From: Cliona cf. orientalis
Taxonomy: Eukaryota; Porifera; Demospongiae; Clionaida; Clionaidae
Assembly: GCA_963930775.1 (NCBI GenBank)
Contig: OZ005690.1
Span: forward strand, 9,346,225 to 9,410,224
Direction of reading: 5' to 3'
DNA: 64,000 nt
A model generated the notes under the pieces. The model worked only from the letters and a program-made list of their open reading frames with translations. It made no database searches and was not told where the DNA came from. The first letter of the stretch is position 1. Each line of letters starts with the position of its first letter. Of this stretch, positions 1 through 14,200 are shown piece after piece. The translations under genes were made by a program, and so were the position numbers.

Positions 1-40
1 TGAGTCTAATAATCATTTTAATTACTTTACTATTCCACAG

Positions 41-3000
41 GTTGAGTCCGTGCCTCCCCTCCCTCCTAAACTGGGTGAGTAAAAAGCTAATCGTATTTAA
101 TATATAATTGAATGGTATTAATAATTTTTGTAATTATTGTGGACAACTGTTGAATTTCGTAGAGAGTTACTCCCTGTTTGAGCATACTTATTTAATTTTC
201 GTTCATATTAATTTATTTGCTATTTGTAATTTCTTAGCAGCTGAAAAGCCCCCTCCGCCTCCCTCTATGGACGATTTGGACCCCCCAACGTTGATAACCC
301 CTCCTCCCCCTACAACATTAATGAGTACAATGATGAGGGCCCCTATCTCGTCAACACCTCCCCCTCCACGCCCACCCACCAACACCAAAGACAAATTTGG
401 TGGTCACATGACCAGAGAGGACAACCTACCACCACACCCCTTGCAGCGCTCAAAGAACAGGACTGAGGCAGCAACACCTACCCAACCATGCCCTCCTCCT
501 GAGCTGAAACCCCCTCTGGATAAGGAGGAGATGACTGTAAGTGTGAGCACCTCCACCCTCCCCCCCCCCCCCCCCCCCGAACCCCCTGGTTGTCTGTAGT
601 AGTATATTACCTTTTTTCAGAGAACAATGCTGGGCGTTGGTTATAGGCTGCATGTTTACAGACGCATATCACATAAAATAATACTCCTTTAACTTCATTA
701 CATACTGTTACATAGCATCCTGGGTCAGTGTCCATAACTCATAATTTTCAAACCCAGTATAATTATTATATTATATACTGGATAGTTTTTATAGTAGCCT
801 TATCTGCAGGTTAATATTTAGCTATGCATCTGAATGTCCATTCCTTGAACCGTTTCTATCTCAGGTTGATTTGACGAGTCCAGATCAACCTTCAGCAAAG
901 GAAGAGAGACAGCTAGGCTTACAGACTACCGAGCACACACCTCCTGTTATATCAGCAAGTCAAAAGGTGAGACGATTAAATAGTACACTCATAGCTACGG
1001 AATACGGTAGCTTGTCACATATTTGATAAGGCACTCACTTTGTTGTTGAACATAGAGACTTCTTACACTGCTACTCCTCTACCACCATTCAGCTGCATGC
1101 TTGTTGCTGATAGAGTTGGTTCACGATTGAGCTAATCATCAATCACTTTTGTGTGTCTATGTTTGGTGGAACATGTATGATTAAAGCTTTCCAGAGGAGT
1201 GGGAACCACCTAGAGATATAGTGAAATCTGGTAGAAAGTTAGAGGGACATACCCACTAGCAGAAAAAGCACTCATGCTGCCACCACCCAATCTCTTTGCT
1301 GTACATACCACACCCACGAACTCCACAGCAATGTGAGGCTATTGGCTCCGGCCTGCAGTAAGCCCTGCATGGCTTTCACAGTGGTTCATTAATGTGCTGT
1401 AGAATTATTAATATTATGTGCAAAACTTTATGCAAGTCGCTGGCTGCTATGTCATGTACGTGGCTACTGGTTTTCCTTCAGGCTGACTATGAAAGAAGAC
1501 TTCTACAGCTTTGTTATGAAGGCACGGCTGACATCAGTCAGTTCAGAGAGCTACTCAGGCAGGGGGTGGACATCAACATCTATGATGAGGTGGGTATGAT
1601 ATTAGTAAAATAGGACAAAGCACACCAATGTTCACTGTATGGCATTGAGGGGGTGGGGGCTAATGCCCCCCCCCCCCCCCCCCAAAAAGATATTTATGAT
1701 ATGCGTTTGATATATGAGTTAGCCTCCCAGTGAAATCATGGAGAAATAAGTGCTAGATGCAGCCCTACTTACTTTGCTTAATAGTGTTGGTGCATAAAAT
1801 TGGTAATTTCAGTATAAATGTGAGGAAGACCTGTTTGAACTGCAGCTGGTTAACCAAATTAATTATTGAGGGAGGTAGCAAATGAGTGAGAGAGAGAGGA
1901 AATGTTCATTTAGTGTACATTATAATGGGAATAATCTATAGGCCATTTAAAGCTGTGAGATGTATGTATGACATTTGGTGTGTGTAACAATCAATCATGT
2001 TGTATTCTTTGTTTCATTGCAGGACGGCAATCACCCCCTCTGGCATGCCTCCTACGACGGTCGAGATGATCTAGTTCTACTGTTCCTAGAGCACAAGGCA
2101 GCAGTGGACCTGGCCACTAATGTGAGACATTCAACCACTCAAACACATGTCCATGCATATTAGCTACAAACAACTCAGTGTAGAACTTGATAGCTGTAGA
2201 TATGTAGCCACAGTCACATAGTTAATAGCTTCATGCAATAATGATAGTGTGGTTGGCTGTGCTCAGTTTGTCGACCATTGTCTACATGTCTGGCTTCTCA
2301 TAAACAAACTCAAAATATTTGTGGCCATGATAATTACCAAAGTGCATAAGCCACCTCAAAATAATGTTTGTGGCCATGGTTATTCAAAGTGAATTTATAG
2401 CTCAATAATATTAAAGAATATATTAATTATTATTACAATGGAGACAGTTAATTACTTTGTTCTCTATGTCTATTAATTTTGCTCATTATTCATGTTGCAT
2501 TGCCTCAACTCATGCAGAACGAATTTGGAGACACAGCATTAATCATCGCCAGCCAATGTGGGCACATCAAATGTGCCACTGTTCTCTTGAAGCATGGGGC
2601 AAATGTTAATTATCAGAGAAAGGTGAGACTGTTGTATGTTGAATGACAAAGAATATCCATGTAGTGTGGCATAGAATGTAGGGAATTTCTTGTGTTAGCT
2701 CCAACAGCACACATCAGTGTCTCCTAGATTATGCTCTTAGACTACAGTGCTACTGGGCAAGAGAGTAGATTTTTTTCTAACTTTGCATACAGACTTATTT
2801 TGACCTACTATTAATAGAAATAGTGCTTTTAGCTGCAGTGTGAATGTGTAAAGCATGAAAGAAAGACCGCTCCGTAACAGAAGCTATGACGAACAATGAC
2901 GTCGAACTAACATCACGTGCACCATACCTAGCAATACAAGCGATCAAAAATCGCGAGATCGAAGGCTATAGATAAGATGAGGTAAGTTTCTGAAGGTGGA

Positions 3001-6000
3001 GAATCGCTCTCGTATGTCTAGTTCTACACAATATTATCGTAGGTAGCTAATACGAGCGACCGTCAGACCGCCTAGTGAAGCGGTAACTGTCAACCCCACA
3101 AAAATATTTCGGAGCTTTAAAAAGGCTTGTGGGCTGTCTATTGTTACCATCTTACCTCGCTTGGACGCCTTAGAAGCGAAGGGCTCCACGCGTTTAACGC
3201 TAAAACTCTGTTTTCGCTACCTTCTCGTTCTTAGATCGCCAGTGGGCGTGGTCAATGAAAACATCACTATTGTGCACGTGCGTTTGGTACTACGTCATCA
3301 AGGCGGACTTCGACCCGTCTGAAGCAACCGGCGGAAATGTTTGCTTCCGGATTCGGCGCTCCCTGCAAAATATTCGCAGTTCCACAGATGCACTGGAATT
3401 ATTAATGCATTAGGATGCATAGAATACAATATTGACTCTTAACTATGATATTCATGCAAAATTCACAACCTAACGTAAATGTACCAAATTTTCACTAAAA
3501 TTTGACTATTATGGTTAATATCTCCAAGGCAGTTTGTAGTTAAGGCATAAAATTTGGTACAGAAGTACAACTCAATGGTACCTACCAGCAGACCAAATCA
3601 AGGTTCTTAACTACAAGTGAAACTCAAGAATCACAACCTAACATAAAAATGCACAATTTTCGGACATTTTCCTCTCTAGATCCCAAACAAAAGTTCATTA
3701 CACTCCATAATTTGACATGTAGATAGTCCAATCATTGACCTAACTGTGTACAAAATTGAAACTGAATACATGCAAGATTCACATGTAAAATCTGCAGAAA
3801 CCACACAGTGGTCAAAATCTACTCTCTTGCCTGGTAGCACTGTAGTGCTCTGTTAATGCACCAAACAATAACCACTTTCAGTAGGAGAGACCTCCCTCCC
3901 CCTCAGTCAATCCATGTATAGCCTCACTGTGCTATAGTATTATTATGCCATTTATGGTTATTAAGATCACATTAATATTTTATGCATTATAATGTATTAA
4001 TTTTGTATTTACTAACCTAGCTCCAAGGTGCTACTCCGCTTACACGAGCATGTGGTAAAGGGCATATAAAGCTGGCTGTTCTCCTGATTGATCACGGAGC
4101 AGCTGTGGACTATGTAAACACGGTGAGACTGTTGTATGTCCATTGTGGACATGGTGTGGCACAGAATGGTGTGCTCAGTTTAGAGTGAGGTGGGGCATGT
4201 TGTATGTCTGTATAGTCATCACAGTGTAACTATGGGTCAGTGACATTGACACCTGTAGGTAATGTTATGGGTTAAATTAGCAGTGTGTTCCCACCTTACT
4301 CTGTGTAGTAGATTACATGCAGTGGGAGTGGTTGTTTGATTCCCCTTACCATGTATGTGTGTCTCTCTTACAGCAAGGTGACCCACCTCTCTATTATGCA
4401 TGTAAATATGGACATGCAAATATTGTAAATCTATTACTGGAAAAGGGTGCCAATATTAACAAGGTACAGCATCAGCTAATTTATTGTGATATAAGTGTGT
4501 AGTGCAGCAAGGCCAACTACATGTCATCATCATTCATGTATACTCAGCTGCTCTCGTTCTACAGGGCACTCTTCCACCAGTGTACGGAGCCAGTGAGCGA
4601 GGGCACCTGGCTATTGTTGAACTGCTGGTCAGTCGAGGGGCTAGGATCGACCAGCCATGTGATGTGAGATTAAATATTTGGATGCATGCTAATTATTGGG
4701 AAAGCCAAAGCGATTCCCACATAAACCACTCATGTGGAATATCACTGAGTAGTGTATGCATGTGTGTATGAAATATTATGTCTACATGCTCACTAGCTCA
4801 TAATTAATAAGCAAAATTATTGCAGTCAATAATAGTAGGGATTGTCAACATTGACCACATGTTAATGCTGAATGTAGCTCACCAAGCAAAGGCTGAAGCA
4901 GACACGGAGTGGCGTAGGGAGACTAGAAAGCGAAAGAGGGTAGGGGATCAGTGCACAAGAATAGTATCTATCTGTAGCAACAAGGCTCCATAGTGATGCT
5001 GTAGAGTAGCTATAGTTTGCCCAGACAATCATCATCCGTCAAAATATATGTAGCCACACTAGAGCCAAAACTCCTGACAATAGTGTCATCGGCTGATCAT
5101 TTCAACAACAGTCACTGCTTTTATGACTGTTTAATATCTAGTGCATGTACTTTGGTACCTCTAGGCCTATAACTTGCAGGTTTACTGTGAACATACATAG
5201 ATAGTAAAAGGGGCAACCCAATTTCCCTCTGCTATCTATGCGGTTATCCCTCACTTTGGCTACTAGTTCCTGGATTGAGTAGCCACATTTTCATTATTAT
5301 TTCTTACGTATACTATTATAAAAGTGAACCAGCCTAGGGGGAGACATTTAACAATAGTGACTGTCTTGAAAGTTTAGAAGCAACCTGGTGCACATGCAAG
5401 CAGCCTACTGTTGAATGTAGATTTAGCCTCATCCCTTGGCCTTCACATTGATTGTGCAGTGAGTGCCTTCGGCTGATTCATTCCAACAACAAACATTAAT
5501 TGTAGTTTGCGTCCATGTGCTTCAAATCAAAATTGCCAAGTACTACTAATAGGCCTATAGCTGGCTATAAGTGCACTGTGAGCGTAGATAGTAGAAGGGG
5601 CAACCCAACCCCGCTTCCACTATTTATGCTGTGAGTGAAAGCTCGCAACCTCGATGGCTTACATCACCCTAGTACATAGGCTCCAACTGTCCCTGAATCT
5701 CCGGGACAGTCCCGGATTTTTAGCAATTGTCCTGCGTCCCGGAAGGCTCTTCTATAATTGTATTATTGGTCCCAGAAGACGTCCAGACACTAGCATAAAC
5801 ACTGTAGTAATAGTACAACTAATCACTTATTGGTGGTAAAATGAACAACCTGCTTGTGGTAGTGCCTTACAAACTTTGGTTTTTGCAGTAGCAACACTAC
5901 AAGAGCTCTACTAGGCTTGCAAATTCATGCTCTAGAAAGTATATTCTGGGCATTGTGGTCATCAAATTTAATCGTATTGGGTGTGGTGTGGGTGGAGTTT

Positions 6001-8264
6001 TAATTAATGATGGCCACATCTAGTGGGTGTGGTCTATGTCCCTGGAGCTGTTCAGGAAAAGTTGGAGCCTATGCTAGTAGTGTCATGTTTTTTTTACTGA
6101 AGTAGGTATGAATATATTATTATTGTGATTTTGCCGTCATTAATAATATTATTGGAGCAGATGCATGGCATTGTTTTCTGCTGCTGATATTTTTCATAAC
6201 AGTACCTATGTATCAAGGACCACATGCACCCATGGTAGTAATCTAATGATATGCTAGCCTGTAGACACAGTTTGACTTGATGATCCTTACCTATGATTAG
6301 CTTGTGGATGCACAGTCAAAACAGCACATGATAGATGTGGTCAATAGGCATGACCAACCAAAGAGAAAGAGTTTGCAGCCCTAACAATGACAGCATAGTG
6401 ACAGAACTGATTGTATAATACATATGCACATTGATTAGATATTAATTCAACGATGTGCATGTACATTGGACCAGGTGTAATATACACTAATACACTGAGT
6501 TATGCTTGTAATTGTGGTGTGGCTTTCATCCACTGTTGAGGTAGCTAATTCATAATTATTTTTATGTTTGCATTCATCTCTGCTGTTGACATAAAAATAT
6601 TTTTGTGTACAACATGCAGACCAAGATAGCTTCTACTCCCTTAATAACAGCGTGTTCTAACAATCATCCTCATGTGGCCACCTACTTGATTAGCAAAGGA
6701 GCCAGAGTAAACTACCAACAAAAGGTTATTAATTACCTCTATTGTTTTATTGATTAGTTTATTAACCAAAGCTTTCTCCACAGCAAGGCCTCACGTCTCT
6801 CCACAAAGCTTCTAACAAAGGCCACACAGCTGTGGTGCAGCTGTTAATTGAATCCCAAGCCAAGCTGGATATTAAAAACAATGTAAGTGTTGAGCTGCTA
6901 GTTGCATGCATGCGTATGGGTAGCTAGTTGACATGTCACTAGTATAGGGCTTTAGGCATTGCACTAAAGGTACTATGGGGTTGGTGAAGCATGTCTGGTA
7001 GACCTGGAGGACAACAGATCACTGAGCACAGAAACTTAGTTGGAGTAACTGAAGGTGTGCACAGCTTCAAGTCACAAATTGAAGTCCCAATTTAGCGTGC
7101 ATCCATACAACATGTCCTGCCTTTAATTAGGATGACTGACAGTTGATATTACTTTGTGTTTGTGTCATTACTTTAGAGAGGTGAGACTCCCATTGATGTT
7201 GCAAGACGGAAAGGGCACTCGGAAATCGTGAGTCTTCTGGAGAGAGCAGACCATACCAGTAAGTGACATGTCAGTGTGTGTACACATAGCTGTGGTTATT
7301 TATATCATTTATGGGACCACTCATGCGGGGCAATTAAAAATTAGATGCTGGATCTCATATTGACCATGGCCCTTCAAAAATGTGTTGTGTGTGAATGTGT
7401 AGCTATGCGCACTGTGAGTTAGAGAAGGGATATCCTCTATAGCAAATTCATACAGTACATAATTATAACTATTTGACTATCAGTGAGTTGTCAACACTAA
7501 TCTAAATTGTCTGTGCTCTAAACTTATTTCCTGTAGGTTTAGCTGAGAATGAAGTGTCTTCTAGTGATGTACAGGCAGAGGGAGGGAAACCTTCTGGTAT
7601 GTATTGCTACTTGTACTACAGTGTGTGGGTGTATCAAAGGCACCACTCAGCCACCTCATGCGTATCTGATAACCTGTCTAGTGTGGGGTTTGTCTAATGA
7701 GATTTTTTTCTCTTCCCTTCATTTCTCAATTGCCTGTTTATTTATACAAGTATAGGTATAAGTCGGTGGAAACTCTTAAAACTATTCTACCTATAGCTAC
7801 GTACCCCACCATTCCTGTTAATACAAGTCACATATTGCACAGTTGATGACATTATTAACTGTGTCGCTGAATTGATTTTGTCAGTAGAGGCAGGCAGTGA
7901 AGATGGAGCAGCAGTGTCTATACCTGATAGGACCAGTGAGCAGGCATTTACTGAAGAGACGCCAAGAGAGAGAGAAGCTAGCTCCAATTTAACAGGTATG
8001 AATGAATGGAGTGGAGAGAGATGGGACACTGTCACTGATGTGTGTAGCTGAGTGTGGTAGACAGAGCCCTGTTTGTTCATAACATTACACTGTGGTTTGG
8101 GAACAGGGAAACACACACCTGTGTCTGGTTTGCTAATCTAATCTCTACTGCCACCTCATAAAAACAGGAAATACAATGTCATAGGGTCAACTATTCCATA
8201 AATGGAAGTACAAAGAAGGATTATATACACAGTAACGATAATTACATGCACACAGACACACATG

Positions 8265-8297
<33 letters not shown>

Positions 8298-11200
8298 TAC
8301 ACACATGTGAATAAGTTGACACATGCTCACACACACTCCTTACACATATACAGTTCCCTCAGGTCATATTCTGACCAGGGAAGAGCTACAGGTGCTTGGT
8401 GCTTTGTTGTCCAGATTTAGCGACGAGAAGCTGAAGTCTATCCAACTCTCCCTTCAAGAGGAGCAAGAGATTCGAGATATCTCCCGTGAGGAGGTGGAAA
8501 AGTCTCTCCGGCAGAGTGGTCTGGCATCCATGGCTGATGGACTCAAGAATGACATAGAAAAAGGTATTGCATGAGATGATGACACTCCCCCAACTCCACA
8601 TCTATAGCATACTATTATACTATTATAATAGTATTACAAATGGGATTCTTAATGTAAATCTTCTAACACAGTTTCATGTGTATTTGAGTGTTAGGGAGGG
8701 GTGAGGGTTGGTAGATTATGGGTATGCCATTACGGATATATCAGGAAACATCTATACTTGAGGCATCCCAGGTGTATTCAACATTATATTGCTCATTTAA
8801 TGTATGTGAGGTATGCATACGTATTATATGGTTTTATTTCAATGTATACAAGAGATGTATAAAAATTATTGAGTATTCTGGTATCTGATTGATTAAAAAG
8901 AGTGCTACTACCTACTTACATAGATCCTGCAGATTTCCATACACTAGTCCGAGCTTCTGATCTTCAGGTGATCACTTTGACAACAATCCAGGAAACTATG
9001 TGCACACTCGCAATAATTAGCCCATATGCCATAGCGTGTGCACGCACTGGATTCATGGAGCTGCCATATTTGGCCATACCCTTGAGGCACCGTTGAGCAT
9101 TAGTGTTGATGACTGAGAGCTGTTTAGGCAATATAGAGTTTGTTGCTAACTCGCAATTCTTGTTCTAACTAGCTTTGACTTTCCTTTTGAACTTTTTTGC
9201 TGTCATGGTTACAGTTGCTATATTCTAAATAAATTAGGTACCTCATCCAATGGTATCTACACTCTCTAGAGACCCTCAGGCCCTTAGTAGTACCCTCGCT
9301 GCGCTACAGCCTTGGGCATTTGGGTCTCTAAATTGTGTAGATCCCTCGGACTTGGTATCTAAGTAAGTACCAGTATTTTGGTGTGCATTAGGGTATGTTC
9401 TCTCTCTCCTCAAAATGTGATATGTAAACATAATAATAATTATGATGTGAAGTATATAGAAGGGACAGCATTCTTGGTAAATAATCCTTGCTATTGTGGA
9501 TGTGTGGAAAATTAGCTATGCTATTAATTAATTTATAAGCTATAATTATGATACATTAAGTAATTGGTGTTTTGCCAGGTGTATAAAGCATGGTTTGTAA
9601 TCAATCAAGTAGCATTTATCTATCGTATGCCACAATAATAGCTATTGCAGTAGTTTACATTAATTCCTTTTTTATACTAAAATTTTATAAAACTCACACC
9701 ATATATTCATTGTAACATGTAATTATTTTGTGAAAGCACATTTATTTTTAAATTAACGAATAACAGTATCAATAAGTGTAAGATGACATTGAATGAATTA
9801 TTATATTATTATGGACAGAAGTCTTCTCTCATCGTGGATGCCCTAACATAATATTATTTACAGCTATTTTTTGACCTACATGTATTTGTTAATACCGTAC
9901 TCTCGCGAAAGAGGGCCCATGGGCGGTGCACCTTACATTGGGCCAAGATTGGGGGGTGGGCCAATATTCGAGGTATCAGTATCGCATTTATACGCGAAAG
10001 AGCGCCCAGGTAAGTTACCCACGCTTGCTTCATTAATTATATGAATAGTAGCAGCGGCTACTATTGATTTCAACCTTGTTCAAGCACGGTTACCAATCCA
10101 GAGCAGCTAGGGATACTTCACCGTGTGTCATTGAGTGCAGCTCTATTACTTGAGTGGGCTTGGCTCAGAAGATCGCTAGCCGTGTACGCTCGTTTATTTC
10201 TGCTGAAACGTGGCATAAAGTTAGCTAGGCCTAGTTTTACAGCAGTTCAGCACGTTACTTATCGATCTTACATAGCTAGACTAATCCAAATTCAGTCCTC
10301 ATAAACCAGCAATTTGAGCTGCGTTTTCAAGGGTAGTTATACATATGCATGGGCACATATTCGAGCAAACACTAGACCTTAGAGCCCAAAGTGGGAGGTG
10401 GGCCGACATTCCATAGTGGGCCCTCTTTCGCGAGGGTACGGTAATAATTCTAGTCCATCATCAAGTGGTTGTTAAGGTATATAAGATACTGTGTTTATAG
10501 AATGTCTGTATGTTTACTATAATTATACAGTTCCTGGGGGCCAGGGCAATAATTATTAAACTTTCATACAGTTCTTGAGGGCTATAAACATGTTTATTCT
10601 ATCCATGCAAACAATGTGATAAATAGAAATTGACCAATCCAGCTCCTCACTTTGTACGCAGTATAGTAGCACTCATCCCTCGGGTTTTGCCCCTGGGAAT
10701 TGTGCTTCTTTACTGCATACAAACTTCAGGAGTTGGTCAATAATAAAAAAACAATGAAATTGAAGGATGAAGTAGGGAATAATAGTTTCAAAGCATGTGT
10801 ATTACTGTAACAATGACTTTACAGGTGTAGTGAATTTACAACATTATCAAGCCTACGAGGAAGCACTCAAAGGAGGCCTAAGTCTAACTTTGCGATACCT
10901 AAAGTTCCTCTTCTTTGGCCCTCCTCGTTCTGGAAAGTCATCTACTCGACGTCGATTAATCAAGGAGATCGTCAACATCCATCAGCTTGGTGTGGCTTCA
11001 GTTAGCACTGGGGTAGCGGAAACAAATGACGTCATCATTAAGAAACTGACTAGCGAGCCAGCAGCTATTGTAGGATCACAGTGGTGGTCTATGAAGAGAT
11101 CGAAGGAGGGCACACAGCTAGACGTGTATGCTGAAGGGGATCTCAGCTATATTGCTCAGCTGTTCTACCAACTAATCTCCAGAGGAAGTATCAGTACCAC

Positions 11201-14200
11201 TCCAGAGCCAATCCCTGTCCAGGACAGCAACGAGCGTCTAACAGCTGATACTACTGATCTAACTATCGTTTCAGCATCAACAAATGACTCCACATTAGGA
11301 AATACAAAACAAGACGACCAATCTGATGATGAAAATGATCTTGAGCTCTTTGTGAGAATATCAGACATGGAGAAATCTGAAATTGATGATGCCTTCAAAA
11401 AGCTAACCACAATTCTTCTATCCGACAGTCCAGAAGATCTCAAGCGACTACTTGAAGATCTAACGATGATCAACATGACAGATATCGGTGGTCAACCAGC
11501 CTTTCTAGACATGCTACCAGCCCTCACCATTGGTCCAGCTCTATACCTTCTCTTCTTTCGACTCGACCAAGAGTTAGGGAAGAAATATCCAGTACGATTC
11601 CATGCTGCAGACAGTGAACATGAAGTTACACTTGAAAGTTCATACTGCATTAAAGAAGTTCTTTATCAGTGCCTAGCAAGCATTGCCTGTTTCAGTAGCC
11701 AACAGAGAGCAGAGAGAGAAGCAAAGCCACAAGCATCAAGTCATGCTCTTCTTTTTGGTACGTACAAGGATCAAGTCACAGAGAGTCAAATTTCCGAAAT
11801 TGAAAGTACAATGGAAGAACACTTCAAGGGAACTAAACTGCATCAAGAAGGTCTTCTGCTCAAGTCCTTGCACGGAAAGATGGTGACCACAGTCGATAAC
11901 ATGTTTGGTACAGATGAATCTGAGATGTCAGACATCCGCAGAGATATCGAAGGAATAATAAAAAGCTTCTTCCCAGCCACTCCGATTCCAGTATCCTGGC
12001 TCATGTTTAGGATAGTCCTTCATCTCCTCAACAAGCCTATAGTTAGCCTTGCTCAGTGTGAAGAGATCGCCAAGCAGCTTTCCATGACCTCTCCAGTTCA
12101 AGAAGCCATTTGGTTCTTTCATCACGACATAGGCAGCCTGATGCACTACTCCAATATTCCCTCAATGGAAGGCACTGTCGTTTGCAATCCCCAGGTTATC
12201 TTTGACAGCATCAGCAAGCTCATCATCGACAAATTTAAGCATGGAAATAGAGCTCTGAATCCAGGAGAAGTTTACGAGTTTCAACAGAAAGGCCTCTTCA
12301 CTTTGTCACACATCCAGGATACAACAGATAATCCCCAAAGCAGTCTTCTCCAGCTGAATCAGCTAGTCGATGTTCTCAAACACCACAACATTTTGGCAGA
12401 GGTGAAGCAAGACGAGGAAGTACCTTCCTCCAGTGAGCCAGAGCCTGAGCCAAAGTTCATTATGCCAGCCGTGATGAAGTATGCTTCAGAAGATGAATTA
12501 CTTTCTCCATCCTCTACTATTGAAGCAACGCCTTCTATTTTCGTTCATTTTGCTGGTGGATTCGTTCCATTCGGAGTCTTCTGTGCTGGTGTGGCTCACT
12601 TGATAGCTCAACTTGATTCAATGTCTCCAAGGTGGCAGTTGTGTGACGATCAAGTGATGAGGAATAAAGCAAAATTCAACATCGATGGAGCATTCTTTGC
12701 CACACTCGTATCTCGACCACAGTACATAATGGTTCATGTTGAACAGCATCCAAAAGCAAGATGTAAAACAACTCTAGAATTCATTTGCTCCAAAGTACGC
12801 AAAACAGTCGTTCAAACATTAGAAACAGTCATATTGAACATGAAATACAAGCCATATGGAATACTGCAAGCATCGATCGAGCAACCATTCGAGCTAGCCT
12901 TTACCTGTAACTTGGAGGACTCTCACTACGACCATTTGATGATGGTCACTAAGGACGACAGTGGACATCATGCTAGATGTCTCAAAAGCCGAATCGATTT
13001 CGATCTCGAAGACAAGCACTTGATCTGGTTTATGGTGAGTATTATAATAATAATATTAGTATTGTTATGACATTTTGTACAATATAATATCATGCTATGG
13101 GTATCCTTTTCCTTTTGTCCACTAATTACAGGATAAAAATGATTCATCCAGTTCTAAATCTTCCTCTACAACTGACGTCCAATCTGAATGTGCACTCGAT
13201 GAGGTGAAAAACTAGGCTAGGTGCCTATGGGATACAAATATTTCTCTCTCTCTATGATATTTTATTCATGTGAATTTTACCTTCAGGATGAACAGAATAA
13301 TGACGACAGACCACACTCTGCACCTCCATCACCTTCAAGAACTCCAAATGGTACTATTATAACTTTTCTCTATACTCCTGGCCTTTGGACTCAGTTTTAG
13401 TGCTCTTGCTGCATGCAGTGACGTACATGATGCTATAGAAAAGGACAAGTCTAGTGTTTGTAAACATACCATAGTCATCCAATGATTAGTTATTGAACTA
13501 TGTTTATGGGACAGATTGAAAATTATTGATTCTCTTGAAAAGTATGGGAATTGATGTGTGTGTGCGTGCACTGTGTGTTAGCTACATGATAATATTATGT
13601 ATAGTGAGGGGAGGGGACATCCTCTGAGTTGTCAACACTAATCTAAGTCATCTGTGCACTAATGCACTAAACCTGTTTCCTGTACATGTAGGTTCAGCTG
13701 AGAATGAAGAGTCTTCTAGTGATGTACAGGCAGTGGGTGAGAAACCTTCTGGTATGCATTGCTATTTGTACTACTGTGTGCATAAAATAATATGCCTTGT
13801 AGTGTGGAGTTAATCATGTACCTAGCTACGTATAATATACTTTAATTATTATGCAAGTCATTTCTCGAACACTCCATCCCCTAAATCCTATTATTATTAC
13901 GGTATATTATCTTTCGTGAATGCAACTTTTAATTGAATAATTATAATTGTCCTTATCAAATATATCCAGATAATCAGTTGCCACAATCAAATCCTACTAG
14001 CGGTGATGTGCAGGAGCCACAACTACTATCAAGAGGCCAGCAAAGTCAGGGTAAGCTATAGTATCTTAGCATGCAAGGACATACATAACTGTTACTTACA
14101 CACACTACTTTAATCATACAAAGGCGTAGCTAATAAAATTTATATGGTACGGCTCACTCTGAAAATGAAATTGATATTGAAAATTGCCAGGACTCAAATA

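Noticed and set aside
450..653. Gly-rich minus-strand frame over the proline exon
   Set aside because: It is the antisense shadow of Pro codons and a poly-C tract; the plus strand has the splice sites and frame continuity.
8902..9096. 64-codon frame in the long intron before the copy A GTPase exon
   Set aside because: No counterpart in copy B and no phase-compatible splice sites joining it to the gene.
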